Source: Lachnospiraceae bacterium (GTDB lineage Bacteria > Bacillota > Clostridia > Lachnospirales > Lachnospiraceae). From it: a stretch of DNA of 64,000 nucleotides. The notes under the pieces are model-generated. The model was not told where the DNA came from. It worked only from the letters and a program-made list of their open reading frames with translations, and did not search any database. This document shows positions 1 to 7,470 of this stretch, in pieces (position 1 is the stretch's first letter; every line of letters starts with the position of its first letter). The DNA is taken from NCBI GenBank assembly GCA_017473115.1, contig JAFUNC010000004.1, positions 62,001 through 126,000 of the forward strand, in the 5' to 3' direction. The position numbers and the translations under genes were made by a program.

Positions 1-1
1 G

Positions 2-445
2 GCGGATTTTCGCGAAAAGGCTTATAAAACCCGCCAGGGCATTATCAGTCAATTAAACCAGAAAAGCATCAAATACAACTGGCACGATACGGACGTTTCT
101 GTTTTGGAAGGTGTTTTTGCCCGCGGAGACAGACGGATTGCAAAGGTTATTCTGGATGCGTATAAGTCAGGTTGTGTTTTTGATGCATGGAACGAATATT
201 TTCACTACGATAAGTGGTTGGACGCATTTGATAAAAACGGTTTAAGCATTGCATTTTACAACGAAAGAGAACGAAGCACTGATGAAATTCTACCTTGGGA
301 TTTCATTGACATTGGTGTTACCAAGGCATTCTTAAAACGCGAATGGGAGCGTGCACAACGAGGTGAAATCACACCGAACTGCAAAGAACAATGTCAGGGG
401 TGCGGCGCCGCAGTTTACGGTAGTGGTAAATTCTGCTTTGAATAA
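2..445 (+). CDS. Radical SAM protein, TIGR03960-like, C-terminal part (5' end outside window)
   Basis: The reading frame is open from the left edge, so this is the last ~147 residues of a longer protein. The segment WHDTDVSVLEGVFARGDRR followed by a basic/aromatic stretch, LPWDFIDIGV and a closing Cys cluster (CKEQCQGCGA) matches what I know of the C-terminal region of the B12-binding/radical SAM family TIGR03960. The radical SAM CxxxCxxC core would lie upstream and is not visible. The next gene encodes the DUF2344/TIGR03936 protein that usually accompanies or is fused to this family, 75 bp downstream on the same strand. The substrate of the family is unknown to me; RNA modification is often assumed. 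Family call fairly secure, function open. Confidence 0.82.
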   Translation, partial: ADFREKAYKTRQGIISQLNQKSIKYNWHDTDVSVLEGVFARGDRRIAKVILDAYKSGCVFDAWNEYFHYDKWLDAFDKNGLSIAFYNERERSTDEILPWDFIDIGVTKAFLKREWERAQRGEITPNCKEQCQGCGAAVYGSGKFCFE

Positions 446-520
446 GCCGAACATACAGCAAGTTCGTATAAATCCATACAAACGAACTTTCAAACATTTC
501 ACTTGAGAAAAGAGGAACAC

Positions 521-1216
521 ATGAAGTTAAGAATTAAATTTTCCAAGAAAGGCCCTTTACGTTTTATCGGCCACTTGGACATTATGAGATATTTTCAGAA
601 GGCAATCCGTCGAAGTGATATAGATATTGCTTATTCTACCGGTTTTAGCCCGCATCAGATTATGTCGTTTGCTGCACCTTTAGGCGTTGGCGTGGAAAGC
701 GAAGGCGAATATTTTGACATTGAAGCAAATTCCGTAACCACTGCCGACGACATGATTAAACGTCTGAATGCAGAAATGGCGGAAGGTATGGTCATTACCG
801 GTATGAGAATTTTGCCGGATAACGCCAAAAATGCCATGGCTTCGGTAAAAGCAGCATCTTACCGCTTAAATTGGAAAGAAGGGTACGCACCGGAGTATGA
901 CTTATCAGCGGCTGTAGCGCGGTTTCATGACCAAAAAGAAGTCACATACGTAAAACAAACCGCTAAAAGTACCATTGAACGAAATTTAAAAGAAGCAGTA
1001 TATGAATTAAAAGCAATTGATGACAGAACCGTTTATATGCTGGTGGACGCCAGTAGCGCCGGAAATGTGAAGCCCGGGGCTGTTTTGGAATGTCTGGCCG
1101 GATTTTATAATAGGGAATATAATTCCAATGCAGTACAGATAACCAGGGAAGATACATTTACAGACAGCGTAGATGGGGTATTTCTTTCGCTGGGGGAAGT
1201 CGGTGAAACATTTTAA
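521..1216 (+). CDS. TIGR03936/DUF2344 family radical-SAM-associated protein
   Basis: 231 residues starting MKLRIKFSKKGPLRFIGHLDIMRYFQKAIRR, the characteristic DUF2344 opening, with the YSTGFSPHQIMSFAAPLGVG block after it. I chose the ATG at 521, preceded by AGAGG at 511-515; an in-frame TTG at 503 lies upstream of that ribosome binding site and is unlikely. The protein is normally the partner of, or fused to, the radical SAM protein encoded just upstream, and may help bind an RNA substrate, but its biochemical role is not established. It precedes an RNase E/G family gene, the arrangement I know from Clostridia. Confidence is high for the family and low for function. Confidence 0.88.
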   Translation: MKLRIKFSKKGPLRFIGHLDIMRYFQKAIRRSDIDIAYSTGFSPHQIMSFAAPLGVGVESEGEYFDIEANSVTTADDMIKRLNAEMAEGMVITGMRILPDNAKNAMASVKAASYRLNWKEGYAPEYDLSAAVARFHDQKEVTYVKQTAKSTIERNLKEAVYELKAIDDRTVYMLVDASSAGNVKPGAVLECLAGFYNREYNSNAVQITREDTFTDSVDGVFLSLGEVGETF

Positions 1217-1290
1217 TATTTGATGTTTTGCGGATTTTTTATGAATTTATTCATCAATGGATTTTTTATTAATTTCTATGAGGCAAAAGT

Positions 1291-2544
1291 ATGATTAAAC
1301 CTGCACTCAAAAATCAAGACGGTAAACTTTTTCAGGGCATGCCGAATCAGGGAAGTCTTGTTTTGGTACGCAGAAACGGGAAAATTCACGGTTGCTATAT
1401 TCAAAATAACAAACTGTTGAGATTGACAACTGATACAGAAAAAGAACGAATGGAAGGTATGATTTGCATAGCCAAAGTGATGGATATTGTACCAAACATT
1501 AATGCGGCGTTTCTTCGAATCAGCGGCGAACGCAAATGTTTTATTAAATTAGAGGATTTGCAGAACGGTCTTAATCTTAGTCGTCCCGGCAAAAAATTTA
1601 CCCAGGGTGATAATGTGCTTGTTCAAATCAGCAAAGAGCCTTCCAAAGGGAAAGAAGCCTCTGCAACCTGCAATCTTAAATTAGAAGGACGTTTTTGCGT
1701 GGTTTCGTTAGGTAAAAGCGAACTTTTATTTTCTCATAAAATTTCATCAGAACGTCGAAGAACATTAGAAGAACAATTTAAACAAAAGAAGTTTGTGCCG
1801 ATAGACGGCATACAGGTTATTATTCGTACGGAAGCCGGGGATGATGCTGTAATGTGCGACGAAATCATACAGGAGGCCACCGGTTTTGCAACACAATTGA
1901 ATCATTTGATTGAAAAAGCAGAACACCGGAGTGATTATTCCGTGCTTTCAGGTGTTACACCGAAATATCAGGAATTTATCCTTTCCCTAAATCATGCCGA
2001 TGAGACATTTATCGAAAAAATTCTTACGGATGATCCTGTAATTTATCAGGAAACCAAAGAATTTTTGACAAAAAAACAGCCTGAACTATTGTCAAAACTG
2101 CATTTTTATGAAGATTGTTTGGTTTCATTAAATGTGCTATACGGCCTGGAAGGAAAAATATCTGAAGCATTGTCGGACAAAGTGTGGTTGAAGAGTGGTG
2201 CTTTTCTTTATATTGAACCTACCCAGGCATTAACCGTGATTGATGTGAATTCCGGAAAATATGACCAAAAATCCGACAAAGAAAGCACTTATTTTAAAGT
2301 AAATATGGAAGCGGCAGAAGAAATTGCAACGCAGATTTTCTTAAGAAATCTTACCGGTATCATTCTTGTAGACTTTATTAATATGAAAAATTCAGCACAC
2401 AAGGAAGAATTATTAAAAAAATTGTCTGAATTATTGGAAAAAGATTCAAATCCTGCCCGTGTTTGGGGCTTTACAAGGCTTGGTTTGGTTGAAATTACCC
2501 GTAAAAAAACAGATAAAACAATATATGAACAAATTTTCGTATAA
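1291..2544 (+). CDS. rng: Ribonuclease E/G family protein (short, no Zn-link motif)
   Basis: 417 residues. An S1-like RNA-binding segment (GMICIAKVMDIVPNINAAFL, about residues 53-130) is followed by the catalytic region with both metal-binding aspartates visible: D318 in TVIDVNSGKY and D361 in IILVDFINMK. Enzymes of this family are endoribonucleases that process rRNA 5' ends and mRNA in the cytoplasm. The protein stops at about VEITRKKTDKTIYEQIFV, just where E. coli-type enzymes continue into the CPxCxG zinc-link that holds the dimer together; no such Cys pair is present. A GAGG stands 7 nt before the ATG. It follows the radical-SAM partner gene and ends near a strong terminator. Symbol assigned by family resemblance; rne/rng distinction cannot be made. 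Confidence 0.88.
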   Translation: MIKPALKNQDGKLFQGMPNQGSLVLVRRNGKIHGCYIQNNKLLRLTTDTEKERMEGMICIAKVMDIVPNINAAFLRISGERKCFIKLEDLQNGLNLSRPGKKFTQGDNVLVQISKEPSKGKEASATCNLKLEGRFCVVSLGKSELLFSHKISSERRRTLEEQFKQKKFVPIDGIQVIIRTEAGDDAVMCDEIIQEATGFATQLNHLIEKAEHRSDYSVLSGVTPKYQEFILSLNHADETFIEKILTDDPVIYQETKEFLTKKQPELLSKLHFYEDCLVSLNVLYGLEGKISEALSDKVWLKSGAFLYIEPTQALTVIDVNSGKYDQKSDKESTYFKVNMEAAEEIATQIFLRNLTGIILVDFINMKNSAHKEELLKKLSELLEKDSNPARVWGFTRLGLVEITRKKTDKTIYEQIFV

Positions 2545-2627
2545 TATTGCTAAAAAAGACTTGAAAAAAGTACGTTTTATTGGTATTATACTTATAAATC
2601 GTGCTTTGCGTAATTTATGCGATTATG

Positions 2628-2655
2628 CCGTTTTCTTGTGAAAGCGGATTTTTTA
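2628..2655 (+). terminator. Rho-independent terminator after the RNase G gene
   Basis: CCGTTTTC (2628-2635), loop TTGT, GAAAGCGG (2640-2647) form an 8-bp stem with one T-G pair, followed by a T-rich run. It separates the radical-SAM/RNase block from the SHOCT-repeat gene. Confidence 0.65.
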
Positions 2656-2713
2656 TCGCTTGAATTGAGATAGCATAGATGTGTATAAAGGGAACGAAAG
2701 GGAGGTTATTTTA

Positions 2714-4414
2714 ATGGCAGGTGCTCAAGTTTTTACATGTAATTACAGCGGCAGCATTAAAAATAAGCTGTTGAAAGGCGGAGAGAAGCTTTTCTTAAAA
2801 ATCGAAGATACAAAGATTTCCGGTAAAGGATACATTTGTAACGAAGAAGGTCGTAACGGATATATCGATAATTTTGAATATCCCATCGCAGATGTAAGAG
2901 AAGTATTCAAAGGGGAATATCAGGGAAATCAAGCTTTAATTATGAATACACGTATCACAAGTTTGTATGGTACAAAGAAAGCTCAGACAATTTTCCCTTC
3001 TATTAAAGATATTGATACAGTTATTGAAATTTTAGGAAGTATTAAGGAGAGTTCAGCAGGTTCTGCTCCGGAAGTAAGACAGGCTACAACACAGAGTCAG
3101 CCTATTGCAAGACCTGTAGCGCCTACACCCGTTGCACCCGCACCGGTTCCTGTAGCACCTACACCCGTTGCACCCGCGCCGGCTCCTAAGCCCGAAATGA
3201 CAGTGATTAAGAGTGACACACCTGTTACTCAAAATGTTGTTATTAAGAAGGAATCTCCTTTACATATGGCACAGACCGGTTCTTCACTTATGGGAGCACC
3301 CGGTTCAGTGGTTTCAAATACATCTTCGGCAGTTGGTTCTGCAGTTATGCAGCCGAAGCCTGTTGCACCGGCACCTGCACCTGCACCCGCTCCTGCGCCT
3401 GCTCCCGCTCCTGTAAAGGAAGAGCAGAAAAATTCAGAAGATTTCGAAAACCGTATGAAGAAACTCTATGTTTTAAAAGATTGCGGTATGTTGAATGATA
3501 AAGAGTTTGAAGCAAAGAAACTTGAACTTGTAAGTGAACTTTGCGGTATGACAGATTTCAACGAAAAAGTTCAGAAACTTGTTGTGTTAAAAGATTGCGG
3601 TATGCTTTCTGAAAAAGAATTTGAAACCCGCAAGGTTGATATCATCAAAGAATGCTGCAATACAGATGTTGATGATCTTGATGAATACAAGCGCAACGTT
3701 GAAAGACTTCCTTACATCAAACTTGGTGGTATGATTTCAGAAGCAGAATTCCAGGAGAAGAAAGCATCTGTCCTCAAAGAAGTGGAATACAGTGCAAACG
3801 ACAGTTTAGAAGTTCTTCAGAAGAAGTTAGAACGTTGGCCGATTTTAAGAGATTGCGAAATGCTTTCTGCTGATGAATATGCAATTAAGGTTCAGGCATT
3901 AGTTGACATTATTGATGTTTCGCAGTTAGATTCTATCGATACATTAATCAAGAAACTTAACAAATGGCCCGTACTTGTAAAAGCAAGATTGATTACCGAT
4001 GGCGAATTCAAGAAGAAACAGAGCAGTGTAATCGAGGAATTTGTAAACGCTCCTTGGGCATCTGTTGCTGAATTCAAGGTTGTTGTTGAAAGATTGATGG
4101 CGTTAAAATCTTGCGATTGGTTATCAGAACTTGATTTCCATGCTAAGAAAGTTGAGTTATTACGTAAAGTTGGTGCTGTTGAAGATTACATCACCAAAGT
4201 ACAGCTTTACATTGCACTTCCCGGTATCGGACTTATCTCTGAAGGCGATTATCAGGCAAAGAAGCAGGAATTCATCGATGATATTTTTGCTCCTTATGCA
4301 GATATGGATGAGTTCCAGGGTAAGGTTAAGAAACTTATGGATCTTGAAAAGACCGGAATGCTTACCAATGATGAGTTTACAAGTTATAAGATGAAACTCA
4401 TGAGCGAATTATAA
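2714..4414 (+). CDS. Unknown protein: PH-like N-domain, Pro/Ala linker, eight SHOCT-like repeats
   Basis: 566 residues. I chose the ATG at 2714 because GGAGGT lies 7 nt upstream (2701-2706); an in-frame GTG at 2681 has no such site. The first ~110 residues (YSGSIKNKLLKGGEKLFLKI, then a tyrosine/threonine-rich sheet-like stretch) resemble a small bacterial PH-type or similar beta domain. Residues ~115-240 are a low-complexity Pro/Ala linker. From ~245 to the end there are eight ~40-residue units, each with a pattern like KLxxLKDCGMLxxxEFExKKxEL (unit 1 YVLKDCGMLNDKEFEAKKLE; last unit LMDLEKTGMLTNDEFTSYKM), the signature of SHOCT/short C-terminal oligomerisation domains. No signal peptide or membrane segment. 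SHOCT units usually occur once, so this is an unusual array. It has its own transcription unit, flanked by terminators. Function unknown; a cytoplasmic scaffold is an inference. Confidence 0.8.
   Translation: MAGAQVFTCNYSGSIKNKLLKGGEKLFLKIEDTKISGKGYICNEEGRNGYIDNFEYPIADVREVFKGEYQGNQALIMNTRITSLYGTKKAQTIFPSIKDIDTVIEILGSIKESSAGSAPEVRQATTQSQPIARPVAPTPVAPAPVPVAPTPVAPAPAPKPEMTVIKSDTPVTQNVVIKKESPLHMAQTGSSLMGAPGSVVSNTSSAVGSAVMQPKPVAPAPAPAPAPAPAPAPVKEEQKNSEDFENRMKKLYVLKDCGMLNDKEFEAKKLELVSELCGMTDFNEKVQKLVVLKDCGMLSEKEFETRKVDIIKECCNTDVDDLDEYKRNVERLPYIKLGGMISEAEFQEKKASVLKEVEYSANDSLEVLQKKLERWPILRDCEMLSADEYAIKVQALVDIIDVSQLDSIDTLIKKLNKWPVLVKARLITDGEFKKKQSSVIEEFVNAPWASVAEFKVVVERLMALKSCDWLSELDFHAKKVELLRKVGAVEDYITKVQLYIALPGIGLISEGDYQAKKQEFIDDIFAPYADMDEFQGKVKKLMDLEKTGMLTNDEFTSYKMKLMSEL
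3113..3184 (+). repeat. Two tandem 36-bp units encoding PVAPTPVAPAP(V/A)
   Basis: 3113-3148 and 3149-3184 are near-identical 36-nt copies inside the Pro/Ala linker of the SHOCT-repeat gene; differences are mostly at third codon positions. Unequal crossing over could change the copy number. Confidence 0.85.
3365..3412 (+). repeat. GCN-CCN simple repeat, eight Ala-Pro codon pairs
   Basis: Eight consecutive Ala-Pro dipeptides, with variable third bases, at the end of the linker just before the first SHOCT-like unit. Such AP arrays form stiff extended spacers in other proteins. Confidence 0.85.
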
Positions 4415-4425
4415 GATGGTTACAG

Positions 4426-4457
4426 CGGAGTATCGGAAACGGTACTCCGTTTTTGTT
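4426..4457 (+). terminator. Terminator after the SHOCT-repeat gene
   Basis: CGGAGTA (4426-4432) pairs with TACTCCG (4443-4449) around a 10-nt loop and is followed by TTTTTG. Confidence 0.75.
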
Positions 4458-4515
4458 TATAATAATTATAATTTCATATTCAAATTGATTTTTTGCTATA
4501 TTTTACAAAAAATAC

Positions 4516-4545
4516 TTGACATAAAATCTCTTGACATGCTATTAT
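4516..4545 (+). promoter_or_regulatory. Sigma-A type promoter of the rplU-prp-rpmA operon
   Basis: TTGACA at 4516-4521 (perfect -35) and TATTAT at 4540-4545 with an 18-nt spacer, 84 bp before the rplU start. A second TTGACA at 4531 has no good -10 partner. Confidence 0.7.
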
Positions 4546-4551
4546 CTATGA

Positions 4552-4629
4552 GTATGCCGCATAGTTAGGTATAAGTATGCCCTTTTGCATCACCAAAACT
4601 AGCGAGTAATGGAAATAAGGAGGTGCCTT
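4552..4629 (+). promoter_or_regulatory. rplU 5' leader, candidate L21 autoregulatory leader
   Basis: The ~75-nt leader can fold: GCATA (4560-4564) faces TATGC (4576-4580), ATGC (4577-4580) alternatively faces GCAT (4587-4590), and CACC (4591-4594) can pair with GGTG (4622-4625), which overlaps the AAGGAGGTG ribosome binding site. Ribosomal protein leaders before rplU are known in Firmicutes (Rfam L21 leader); membership is my inference and has not been tested with a covariance model. Confidence 0.45.
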
Positions 4630-4935
4630 ATGTACGCAATTATTGCAACAGGTGGAAAGCAGTACAAAGTTTCTGAAGGCGATGTTATCAAAGTAGAAAA
4701 ACTTGCCGGAGAAGCAGGAGATGCTGTTACATTTGATCAGGTTGTAGCTATCAGCGATGACACTTTAAAAGTAGGTGACGATGTTGCTAAGGCTACTGTT
4801 TCTGCAACTGTTATGGAACAGGGTAGAGATAAGAAAGTTATTGTATACAAGTACAAGAGAAAGACCGGATACCACAAGAAAAATGGTCACAGACAGTCTT
4901 TCACACGCGTAAAGATCGAGAAGATTAACGCTTAA
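4630..4935 (+). CDS. rplU: 50S ribosomal protein L21
   Basis: 101 residues beginning [20 protein letters not shown], the universal L21 start, and ending in the basic [19 protein letters not shown] region that contacts 23S rRNA. The ATG at 4630 is chosen over an in-frame upstream ATG at 4609 because AAGGAGGTG sits directly before it and the family begins here. First gene of the rplU-prp-rpmA operon, with its own promoter and a structured leader. Confidence 0.97.
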   Translation: MYAIIATGGKQYKVSEGDVIKVEKLAGEAGDAVTFDQVVAISDDTLKVGDDVAKATVSATVMEQGRDKKVIVYKYKRKTGYHKKNGHRQSFTRVKIEKINA

Positions 4936-4945
4936 TTAAGATTTT

Positions 4946-5269
4946 ATGATTCAGGTTTCGATTATCAGGCACAATAATGAATATAGTCAGGTAAAAGCAT
5001 TTGGTCATGCTGAATATGACGACTACGGAAAAGACATTGTCTGCTCTGCAGTCTCTGTATTAGTTATTAATACAGCAAATTCTTTAGAGAAGTTTACCGA
5101 TGATTTGATTTTAGCGGAAACTCATGAAGATGGTACTACAGAAATTCTTATCAAGGAACATCCTTCGAAAGAAGCCATTTTATTGATAGATTCTATGATT
5201 TTGGGCCTTGAGGGAATACGAAATCAGTATGGCAAGAAATATTTATCAGTTGATTACAAGGAGGTGTAA
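4946..5269 (+). CDS. prp: Ribosomal-processing cysteine protease Prp
   Basis: 107 residues. The catalytic pair is visible: H21 in [20 protein letters not shown] and C33 in the same block, at the positions expected from the staphylococcal enzyme (H22, C34). Prp removes the N-terminal extension of ribosomal protein L27, an essential maturation step in Firmicutes and relatives. Its substrate is encoded immediately downstream and carries the expected extension. The gene lies 10 bp after rplU; its last codons contain the AAGGAGGTG ribosome binding site of rpmA, suggesting translational coupling. It was formerly annotated ysxB. High confidence. Confidence 0.93.
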   Translation: MIQVSIIRHNNEYSQVKAFGHAEYDDYGKDIVCSAVSVLVINTANSLEKFTDDLILAETHEDGTTEILIKEHPSKEAILLIDSMILGLEGIRNQYGKKYLSVDYKEV

Positions 5270-5273
5270 ACCT

Positions 5274-5558
5274 ATGTTGAATATGAACCTTCAATTATTT
5301 GCACATAAAAAGGGTGTTGGTTCTACTAAGAACGGTAGAGATTCAGAATCCAAGAGATTAGGTGCGAAGAGAGCTGACGGACAGTTCGTTAAAGCAGGTA
5401 ACATTTTATACAGACAGCGCGGAACAAAGATTCATCCCGGTGTGAATGTAGGTATCGGCGGAGATGATACATTGTTTGCTTTAGTAGACGGCGTACTCAA
5501 GTTTGAGCGTAAGGGCCGCGATAAGAAGCAGGCAAGCGTATATCCTGTTGAAAAATAA
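5274..5558 (+). CDS. rpmA: 50S ribosomal protein L27 with cleavable N-terminal extension
   Basis: 94 residues. It starts [20 protein letters not shown]: the NLQLF segment is the extension removed by Prp, with cleavage expected after F9 so the mature protein begins AHKKGVGS. The body ([34 protein letters not shown]) is standard L27. L27 reaches into the peptidyl-transferase centre with its mature N-terminus, which explains the need for trimming. The ATG at 5274 follows AAGGAGGTG at the end of prp. A perfect 12-bp terminator stem follows the gene. Confidence 0.97.
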   Translation: MLNMNLQLFAHKKGVGSTKNGRDSESKRLGAKRADGQFVKAGNILYRQRGTKIHPGVNVGIGGDDTLFALVDGVLKFERKGRDKKQASVYPVEK

Positions 5559-5568
5559 TGTATGACCT

Positions 5569-5603
5569 TAAGCCCCAAATCATGTATTTGGGGCTTATTT
5601 TAA
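5569..5603 (+). terminator. Terminator of the rplU-prp-rpmA operon
   Basis: TAAGCCCCAAAT (5569-5580) and ATTTGGGGCTTA (5586-5597) form a perfect 12-bp stem around CATGT, followed by a short T-rich tract. Confidence 0.85.
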
Positions 5604-5617
5604 AGTTGTGATATAAT
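5588..5617 (+). promoter_or_regulatory. Candidate promoter of obgE
   Basis: TATAAT at 5612-5617 with an extended TG (5609-5610); a weak TTGGGG at 5588 lies 18 bp upstream, overlapping the terminator stem. It would separate obgE transcription from the ribosomal protein operon. Confidence 0.5.
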
Positions 5618-5693
5618 TTTATGAATGATATATTATTATAAGTCAAAAATATACTTATCAAACCAATACTTTTGATGATAGGCGGTGACATTA

Positions 5694-7040
5694 ATGTTTG
5701 CAGACAGAGCGAAAATATATGTACGAAGCGGAAAAGGCGGAGATGGACATGTTTCCTTCCGACGCGAAAAATATGTACCGGATGGTGGTCCGGACGGCGG
5801 TGACGGCGGTGACGGCGGCAGCGTTTATTTTATTGTGGATAAAGGGATGAATACTTTAACCGACTTTCGTCATATTCGTAAATATTGTGCCGAACACGGA
5901 CAAGAAGGCGGAAAACGTAATTGTCGCGGTAAAAACGGCGTGGATAAGATTATCAAAGTGCCGGAAGGTACTGTTATCAAAGAAGCAAACAGTGGTAAGG
6001 TGATTGTGGATATGTCCGGTGATACTACCGAGTTTATGATTTTAAAAGGCGGTAAAGGCGGTAACGGAAACCAGCATTATGCAACATCAACCATGCAGGC
6101 GCCCAAATATGCTCAGCCGGGACAGCCTGCAAAAGAATTGGAACTTTTTCTTGAATTAAAGGTAATTGCGGATGTAGGTTTGGTTGGATATCCAAACGTA
6201 GGCAAATCTACTTTTTTGTCCAGAGTAACCAATGCCAGACCTGAAATTGCCAATTATCATTTTACGACAATCAATCCACATTTAGGTGTAGTTGATTTGC
6301 CGGATGCAAGAGGTTTTGTCATTGCCGATATTCCCGGATTAATCGAAGGTGCAGCAGAAGGTGTAGGATTAGGACATCAGTTTTTACGTCATATTGAACG
6401 TACCAGGGTCATCATTCATATTGTTGATGCCGCTTCTACGGAAGGTCGTGATCCGATTGAGGATATTTATGCAATCAACAAAGAATTGGAAAAATACAAT
6501 CCGGAAATTGCGAAACGCCCCCAGGTAATTGCTGCCAATAAAATGGATGCAGTTGTAGCAGAGGAAGCGGAAGCAATTGATATTGATGAAAACGGCGAAT
6601 TGATTTATGGTGAAGTTACAACAGATCCTTTAACAAGAATTAAGAATGAATTTGAACCTCAGGGATATGCGGTATTTCCCATTAGCGCAGTCAGTGGTGC
6701 CGGCTTAAAAGAACTTTTATATCATGTACAAAAGATTCTGGATGAAACGGAAGCAGAACCCATTATTTTTGAGCAGGAATACTTCCCTGATCTCGAAATG
6801 CCATTATCCAACGAACCTTTTACTGTAGAATACGATGCAGATGAAGAAGAATATGTAGTAGAAGGTCCCAGAATTGAAAAAATGCTTGGTTATACCAATT
6901 TGGAATCTGAAAAAGGTTTCCAGTTCTTCCAGAAATTTATGAAAGAAAACGGAATTCTTGAACAATTGGAAGAATTAGGCATTATGGAAGGTGATACCGT
7001 GCGTATGTACGGACTAAAATTTGATTATTACAAATCATAA
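5694..7040 (+). CDS. obgE: Obg GTPase (CgtA), ribosome assembly/stress GTPase
   Basis: 448 residues, three domains as in Bacillus Obg. The glycine-rich OBG fold covers about 1-158 (MFADRAKIYVRSGKGGDGHV). The GTPase domain starts ~159 with G1 GYPNVGKST, switch elements HFTTINPHLG, G3 DIPGLIEGA and G4 ANKMD. A C-terminal OCT domain spans ~350-430 (FTVEYDADEEEYVVEGPRIE). Obg binds the 50S subunit late in assembly and links to ppGpp and growth control. Start at ATG 5694 after AGGCGGTG; a GTG at 5685 lies inside that site. It follows L27, the usual neighbour, but has its own candidate promoter. Confidence 0.96.
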   Translation: MFADRAKIYVRSGKGGDGHVSFRREKYVPDGGPDGGDGGDGGSVYFIVDKGMNTLTDFRHIRKYCAEHGQEGGKRNCRGKNGVDKIIKVPEGTVIKEANSGKVIVDMSGDTTEFMILKGGKGGNGNQHYATSTMQAPKYAQPGQPAKELELFLELKVIADVGLVGYPNVGKSTFLSRVTNARPEIANYHFTTINPHLGVVDLPDARGFVIADIPGLIEGAAEGVGLGHQFLRHIERTRVIIHIVDAASTEGRDPIEDIYAINKELEKYNPEIAKRPQVIAANKMDAVVAEEAEAIDIDENGELIYGEVTTDPLTRIKNEFEPQGYAVFPISAVSGAGLKELLYHVQKILDETEAEPIIFEQEYFPDLEMPLSNEPFTVEYDADEEEYVVEGPRIEKMLGYTNLESEKGFQFFQKFMKENGILEQLEELGIMEGDTVRMYGLKFDYYKS

Positions 7041-7111
7041 AAAATTATTTTACAATACAAGATATATTACAGTTGAATGACATTAGAATAAAATGCATCA
7101 GGAGAAAAAAT

Positions 7112-7408
7112 ATGGAAATGACAAGTAAACAAAGAGCATATTTAAAGTCACTGGCATCTAATCTTGAGCCTTTGTTTCAGATTGGTAAATCTAGCCTTAC
7201 TCCGGAGTTCACAAATGCCATTACGGAGACATTCAATACACATGAATTAATTAAAATTGCCGTATTAAAAAACTGCATGGATGACCCTAAGGAAATTGCC
7301 CGCACATTGGCAGAACGAACCAATTCGGATGTTGTACAGGTAATCGGAAAGAAGATTGTTCTGTATAAAGAAAACAAAGACAACAAGCAGATTGTACTGC
7401 CTAAATAG
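7112..7408 (+). CDS. yhbY: YhbY family RNA-binding protein (CRM domain)
   Basis: 98 residues, one CRM domain: MTSKQRAYLKSLASNLEPLFQIGKSSLTPE, then HELIKIAVLKN and a beta strand VVQVIGKKIVLYK. The GxxG-type loop appears as IGKSS. YhbY proteins associate with pre-50S particles and help ribosome assembly, in keeping with obgE before it and rsfS after it. The ATG at 7112 follows GGAG; an upstream in-frame ATG at 7073 has no ribosome binding site. Length is typical. Confidence 0.92.
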   Translation: MEMTSKQRAYLKSLASNLEPLFQIGKSSLTPEFTNAITETFNTHELIKIAVLKNCMDDPKEIARTLAERTNSDVVQVIGKKIVLYKENKDNKQIVLPK

Positions 7409-7470
7409 TAAATTATTTGCTTAATTTAAAAAATTGTCGATAATAACGCAATAAAAGCGAGGAATCCATC

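Noticed and set aside
1218..1270. Possible terminator between the DUF2344 and RNase G genes
   Set aside because: Only weak AT pairings with long loop; more likely an ordinary intergenic region.
3365..3412. CRISPR-like appearance of the Ala-Pro repeat
   Set aside because: Short, spacer-free coding repeat inside an open frame.
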